From assembly GCA_025617745.1 (NCBI GenBank), contig CM046856.1:46243049-46307048 (forward strand): a stretch of 64,000 bases of DNA. The letters run 5' to 3'. The DNA is from Heliocidaris erythrogramma. Its lineage: Eukaryota; Echinodermata; Echinoidea; Camarodonta; Echinometridae. This document shows, piece after piece, positions 60,151 through 64,000 of this stretch. The notes below the pieces were generated by a model, which saw only the letters and a list, made by a program, of their open reading frames with translations, was not told the origin of the DNA and searched no databases. Numbering within the stretch: the first letter of the stretch is position 1; every line of letters begins with the position of its first letter. Both the position numbers and the translations under genes were made by a program.

Positions 60151-60962
60151 CCCTACATATTTTGGAGTTTCCAGAGTGCATGAATTTGAAATCAACGTAG
60201 TTCCAAGAGACCCTGATAATTACCTTCTTTTTCACAGGCCTAGCCGCCTACCTGACTTTTCGAATCATCACTGACAGTGACATTTTAACGTACCTGGGAG
60301 AGCGAATCCATCTTCAAAATAACAGGGGGTGAGGGGATGGGGCAGATGCATTTTAAAGACGGAATTATTTTGGAGAGAGTATATGTTAGACCGTTTTAAA
60401 TTAAATAAGGAATAATGGGTTAATTGTTGAATTTTACAGTATTTTTTTATGGTCAGCAGCGGCGTCAATTATGGGGTGGCAGGGGGAGGTTGCCCTCCCA
60501 CAGAAAACCAATAGATTTGGAGGTGTAATTAATGAAATAAAATAAGGAAAATGATGCAAAACTCGGGAAATGAAACCTCCATACATGAAATACAAAGGTA
60601 CACGATCAGACTTCAATCATATTCTCTAATTTTGCCTTATTCTTGTAACCGTGGAGAAGGCCAGCAATCAAGCCACCAATCAGAAAAACGGATCGACGCT
60701 CCTGGTGGCCGGTTATAAGACACTAGCGGATCCAGGGGGGGGGGGCCGAATCGGCCGCGGCCCCCCCCCCCCCCTATTGACGGCGAAAAAAGAAGAAAAA
60801 AGAGGGGAAATGAAAAAGAAGAAGAAAGGAGGAAGGAAAGAAGGAGAAAAGGGGAAAGAAAATAAGGAAAAAAGATAAAGACCATGTATAATTAGGTAAT
60901 ATGGAAAATACAAATATAGGTGAAGCCATAATGTTATGATATTTGATACCTCGAATAACAAT
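60151..60962. other. upstream of the gene, repeat fragments
   Basis: Contains GCGGATCCAGGGG with G and C runs at 60725-60774 (GGCGGATCCAGG family) followed by a purine-rich tract to 60875. No gene seen. Confidence 0.45.
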
Positions 60963-61440
60963 TTGTAGTTGCCATTGATTTTGAAAAAACCTTTGATTCG
61001 GTTTTTACATGTATTAAAAAAAAAACCGTGTTATGTTCCTTTGGTTTGGCCCATCCATTCGTAAATGAATTGATATTTGATTGTATACTAACACTATGTT
61101 GTAAATGGATGATAATTATTCTACCGAGTATTTCAAGGTCGATAGGGGTAAAAAGAGGAGATCCATGATATCTCCATATGGCTACTAGTTTATTCTTTGC
61201 ATTGAAACCCTATAGCTCACGCGATTCAAAATGACGATTTGGTCTTCGGTTCTCAGTTTGGAGGTACAGATGTGAAACAGGTATACTTTATACAGATGAT
61301 ATTACTCTTTTTGTTAAAAATCTTGAGTCAAGAACTCGATTGGAAATAATGTTTGAAAGTTTTGCAAGAGTATCTGGACTGAAATGAAGAAATAAATACG
61401 TTATGTTACTAGGTTCTAGGCAGGAAAGCACAAGTATATT
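60963..61440 (+). pseudogene. non-LTR retrotransposon reverse transcriptase palm fragment
   Basis: VAIDFEKTFDSV at the start (RT motif A), then across frames GVKRGDP..SPYLFILCIETL (motif B region) and YTDDITLFVKN (61289-61321), the YADD-type catalytic loop with Thr for Ala. Multiple stops and frameshifts; no complete domain. Dead copy on the plus strand. Confidence 0.82.
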
Positions 61441-61651
61441 CCATTTTTCAAAAGTAGTATACCATTTAATATTTTTTAAAAATACAAGGAGTGTCAGACG
61501 GGTAAAAGAGAATATTTTTTTAACTACATGTAATAGGAAATTCTAAGTAAAAATAAAAATCTCATGGAGGAAACAGAGGGACTTAGCCCTAATGTGTAAA
61601 ATTCATTTTTTAATTTTGTTTTATATACTAGTTAATGATTATTGCGTCACT

Positions 61652-61672
61652 GGGGGGGGGGGGGGGGGGGGG
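61652..61672. repeat. 21-bp G homopolymer
   Basis: Uninterrupted G run just downstream of the RT fragment. Confidence 0.9.
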
Positions 61673-61778
61673 TTACTCGTTTTTCCGAAGGTTCATAATT
61701 CCAAAGGTTCGTAATTCCAGTGGCGTTAGTAGATGCTTCGCGGCTTGTGGACGATGCTCTGAATCGTCGTTGGGTCCA

Positions 61779-61950
61779 TTGGCGGATCCAGGGGGGCACT
61801 TCCGGCCCGTTCCGCCCCCCCCCCCCTTTAGGAAGAAAAATATGCATTTTGACCATAGACGACCCGCCATTTTGTCGATTGTGCCCCCCCCCCCTTTTTT
61901 TTTTAGACTGAAGACCTTTTTTTTTTTTGCTTGTCAGGGAATTATGGAGG
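61779..61950 (+). mobile_element. GGCGGATCCAGGGGG-type element, copy B (3' truncated)
   Basis: TTGGCGGATCCAGGGGGGCAC then TATGCATTTTGACCATAGAC, GTCGATTGTGCC and TTTGCTTGTCAGGGAATTATG, matching 2433-2600. The far inverted end is missing. Confidence 0.65.
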
Positions 61951-62403
61951 GAAACTGGAGTTTTATATCTGTATATTAAGCTGAGATCTAAAGTGAATTA
62001 CAAGTACACGTATGTATTATTCTTTGTTCATCCTTGAATGTATAGATTTTTCACTGGTACTAAACGTACGGTATAGATTTACTTTACTTTAATTTACTTT
62101 ACTTTTGTTTATACTTTATTCGTGATTTTTTTTTTCTCTCACAGATTATCGATTTCAATGAAAAGAAAGGAACAAAAAAAAAATACTCAAACCAAAAAGA
62201 TGTTCCATAACTTTGCTTTTCTTTTTCTAGGTTGCGCTCTCTCCAGTCCTTCTTTGACGTTCTTTCTTCCATTCTCTTTATACTTTATTTCCGATGATTT
62301 CTTTTAAGCCTAGAGATGGCAGCACGCATATCAAATAAAAAGTAAATTTGATCATTTTCAGTCAAATTCTACAAACCGACAGAATGCAATACATACAGCG
62401 TGA

Positions 62404-62901
62404 GTCAATAAAAAGGAAACCCATATTCAACCCTAAACGTCGTTGCAATAGGTACATATAGATTTAATCAAAGATACTCATATTGTAGCCTATTATTTTT
62501 TTCTTTAATTTGGCACCTAAACATCAATAAATTCCGACCATGCATGGACAGCTAAACTAGTCTAACATTTTTCTTGATGCATGACAAATTTGCCTCTGCC
62601 CAAGTTTTGAATGAAATGAACGGTAAACCCAAGGTTGGCTGAATGATCTCCATTCCAGTTGAATGCACTCACAAATATTGAAAGTACATGTAGCTCCTGA
62701 ACACCATTCAGCCCAAACTTGGGCAAAGATGATTTTCACATGCTGTTTGAAAATGGCCAGTGCTCAGTCGTCCATGGTCGCATTTGAGCCTATCAAATTA
62801 AGGAAGACATTATCAACTATCATACCATTATAATACATTTCAGCGATTTCACTTGGTTTTTAAACTATTGAGGCTTGAATATGGGTTTCCGTTTTATTGA
62901 C
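62404..62901. mobile_element. 498-bp element with 27-bp inverted ends
   Basis: GTCAATAAAAAGGAAACCCA at 62404 and TGGGTTTCCGTTTTATTGAC ending 62901. A second inner inverted pair, CTGCCCAAGTTTTGA / CCAAACTTGGGCA, lies near 62597 and 62713. GTCAATAAAA...GAAACCCATAT ends recall mariner-type elements; no transposase seen. Confidence 0.8.
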
Positions 62902-64000
62902 ACTGTATACGGACAAAGAGCATGATCTACCGAGATCTAAACTCGCTCACACAAAATGTTATCTTGTTCTGAAAATTCTGTTAGTCCCTTTGTTTGTTTT
63001 TCTTCACAATTTCTTACTTTCTTTTGCTTAATTTATTTCTCTGTTTAATCTTTCCGAGATATTTATTTAGATGTTTACTAGCCATTCTCTGTTTTACTTC
63101 ATTTTTCTTATATTTGTTTTGAACTTGTTCATTTTCCTTTCTTTACCAAAAGAAAAAATCTTTCTTTTATCAAGTCCTTTCACCCTAAATTCATGTACTT
63201 TTATCTTTCTTAATTTTCTTTCATTTTCCTTCTTTCCCTACGTCATTCTCTTTCTCTTACTTTATTTATTTCTTCCTTTATCTTTCATGTTCTCTCCATG
63301 CATGCAGTCTTTTTATATTTCTTAGATTTCTTTCTCTCTTCCATTCTCTCTCCTAGCTCTCTCTCTCTCTCTCTCTCTCATATATTTTTATTTTCTTTAA
63401 AAACATTTAAATCTTTCATTTCTTTCCAGTATTTGCACTTTGTTCCTTTTAATGTCTATCTCCGCGTATCACATTCCTTCTTCCCTTCGCCATCTTGAGC
63501 TCTTTTATGTAATGTTTCCTCGTCATTCTTTTTTTTCCGTTTTCTTGTTTTCTGTTTTATTTTTCATATAAAAGTCCTTATCATTTGCCTCTTAATACTA
63601 CTCTCCTCTCCTTTTGTTTTCACTGTAGGCCTATGTTCAAGGTTTTCGGTCTTCTCTCTCTCTCTCTTTCTTTATATTTATATTTTTCTTTTTCTATCAT
63701 CTTCTTTTTTTTCCTTTATTTCCATCTTCTATTATTTACTTCAGTAAATTAATATTTCACCTTTTTTTCTTTCTCTGTTTGCGTTGTTTCTTTCGACATA
63801 TAACGCAAAATTCAATTCAATATTGTATTATTTGAGATCATTCAGTTCGACGTCTCTGTGAGAACTGTGTCTGTTAGTTTCGCTCGCTTACTACATGTAT
63901 TCCAAAGCTGTTCGATTTTACAGTGTGCATGTTTGTGTGTGTGTGTGTGTCTTTCTTTCTGGGTCTCTATCTCTTTCCCCCGTCTCCCTCTGGAAATGTG
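62902..64000. other. pyrimidine-rich, no gene
   Basis: Long T/C-rich stretch with CT runs at about 63356-63380 and 63655-63668 and a GT run near 63932-63950. Leu/Phe/Ser-rich open frames are composition artefacts. Confidence 0.55.

Noticed and set aside
1..64000. CRISPR array, operon or prokaryotic island
   Set aside because: Repeats are foldback transposons and microsatellites; the only gene has spliceosomal introns.

Overview
This is a gene-poor, AT-rich, repeat-dense eukaryotic window. The style fits a marine invertebrate deuterostome, most likely a sea urchin: many foldback transposons of the 'TTTCATAAA' and 'GGCGGATCCAGGGGG' types, poly-C/poly-G runs, ACATGTA words, decayed CR1/Jockey-like non-LTR retroelements, and a protein gene with multi-kilobase introns. 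The species assignment is inference. Nothing looks bacterial or viral.

One host protein gene could be reconstructed. A heme/choline transporter-like MFS gene of the FLVCR family (SLC49A1/A2) lies on the minus strand from 59652 (start codon) down to 24088 (stop codon). I resolve 10 coding exons; all nine introns are GT-AG, all phases agree, and the spliced product is 545 residues. One exon is only 47 bp (26403-26449), and it is what makes the last exon readable. The 5' leader carries a 52-codon upstream ORF that overlaps the main start in another frame. A 28-bp copy of the exon 1 splice-donor junction sits 451 bp further into intron 1, inside a foldback transposon.

Region by region: 1-13 kb holds dispersed repeats, a large palindrome nest, and four broken non-LTR retroelement pieces. 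13-24 kb holds a piggyBac-like non-autonomous element (second copy at 42 kb), foldback elements and the probable 3' UTR. 24-59.7 kb is the transporter gene, its introns packed with TTAA-flanked foldback elements, GA and ATH microsatellites, a tRNA-derived SINE and a 161-bp tandem array bounded by short inverted repeats. 59.7-64 kb is the promoter side, another reverse-transcriptase remnant and pyrimidine-rich repeats.

The strongest pattern beyond the gene is a set of about a dozen TTAA-associated foldback elements (AGGG...CCCT or CCCTTT...AAAGGG ends), most of them inside one transcription unit. No tandem defence island, CRISPR array or operon-like system was seen.
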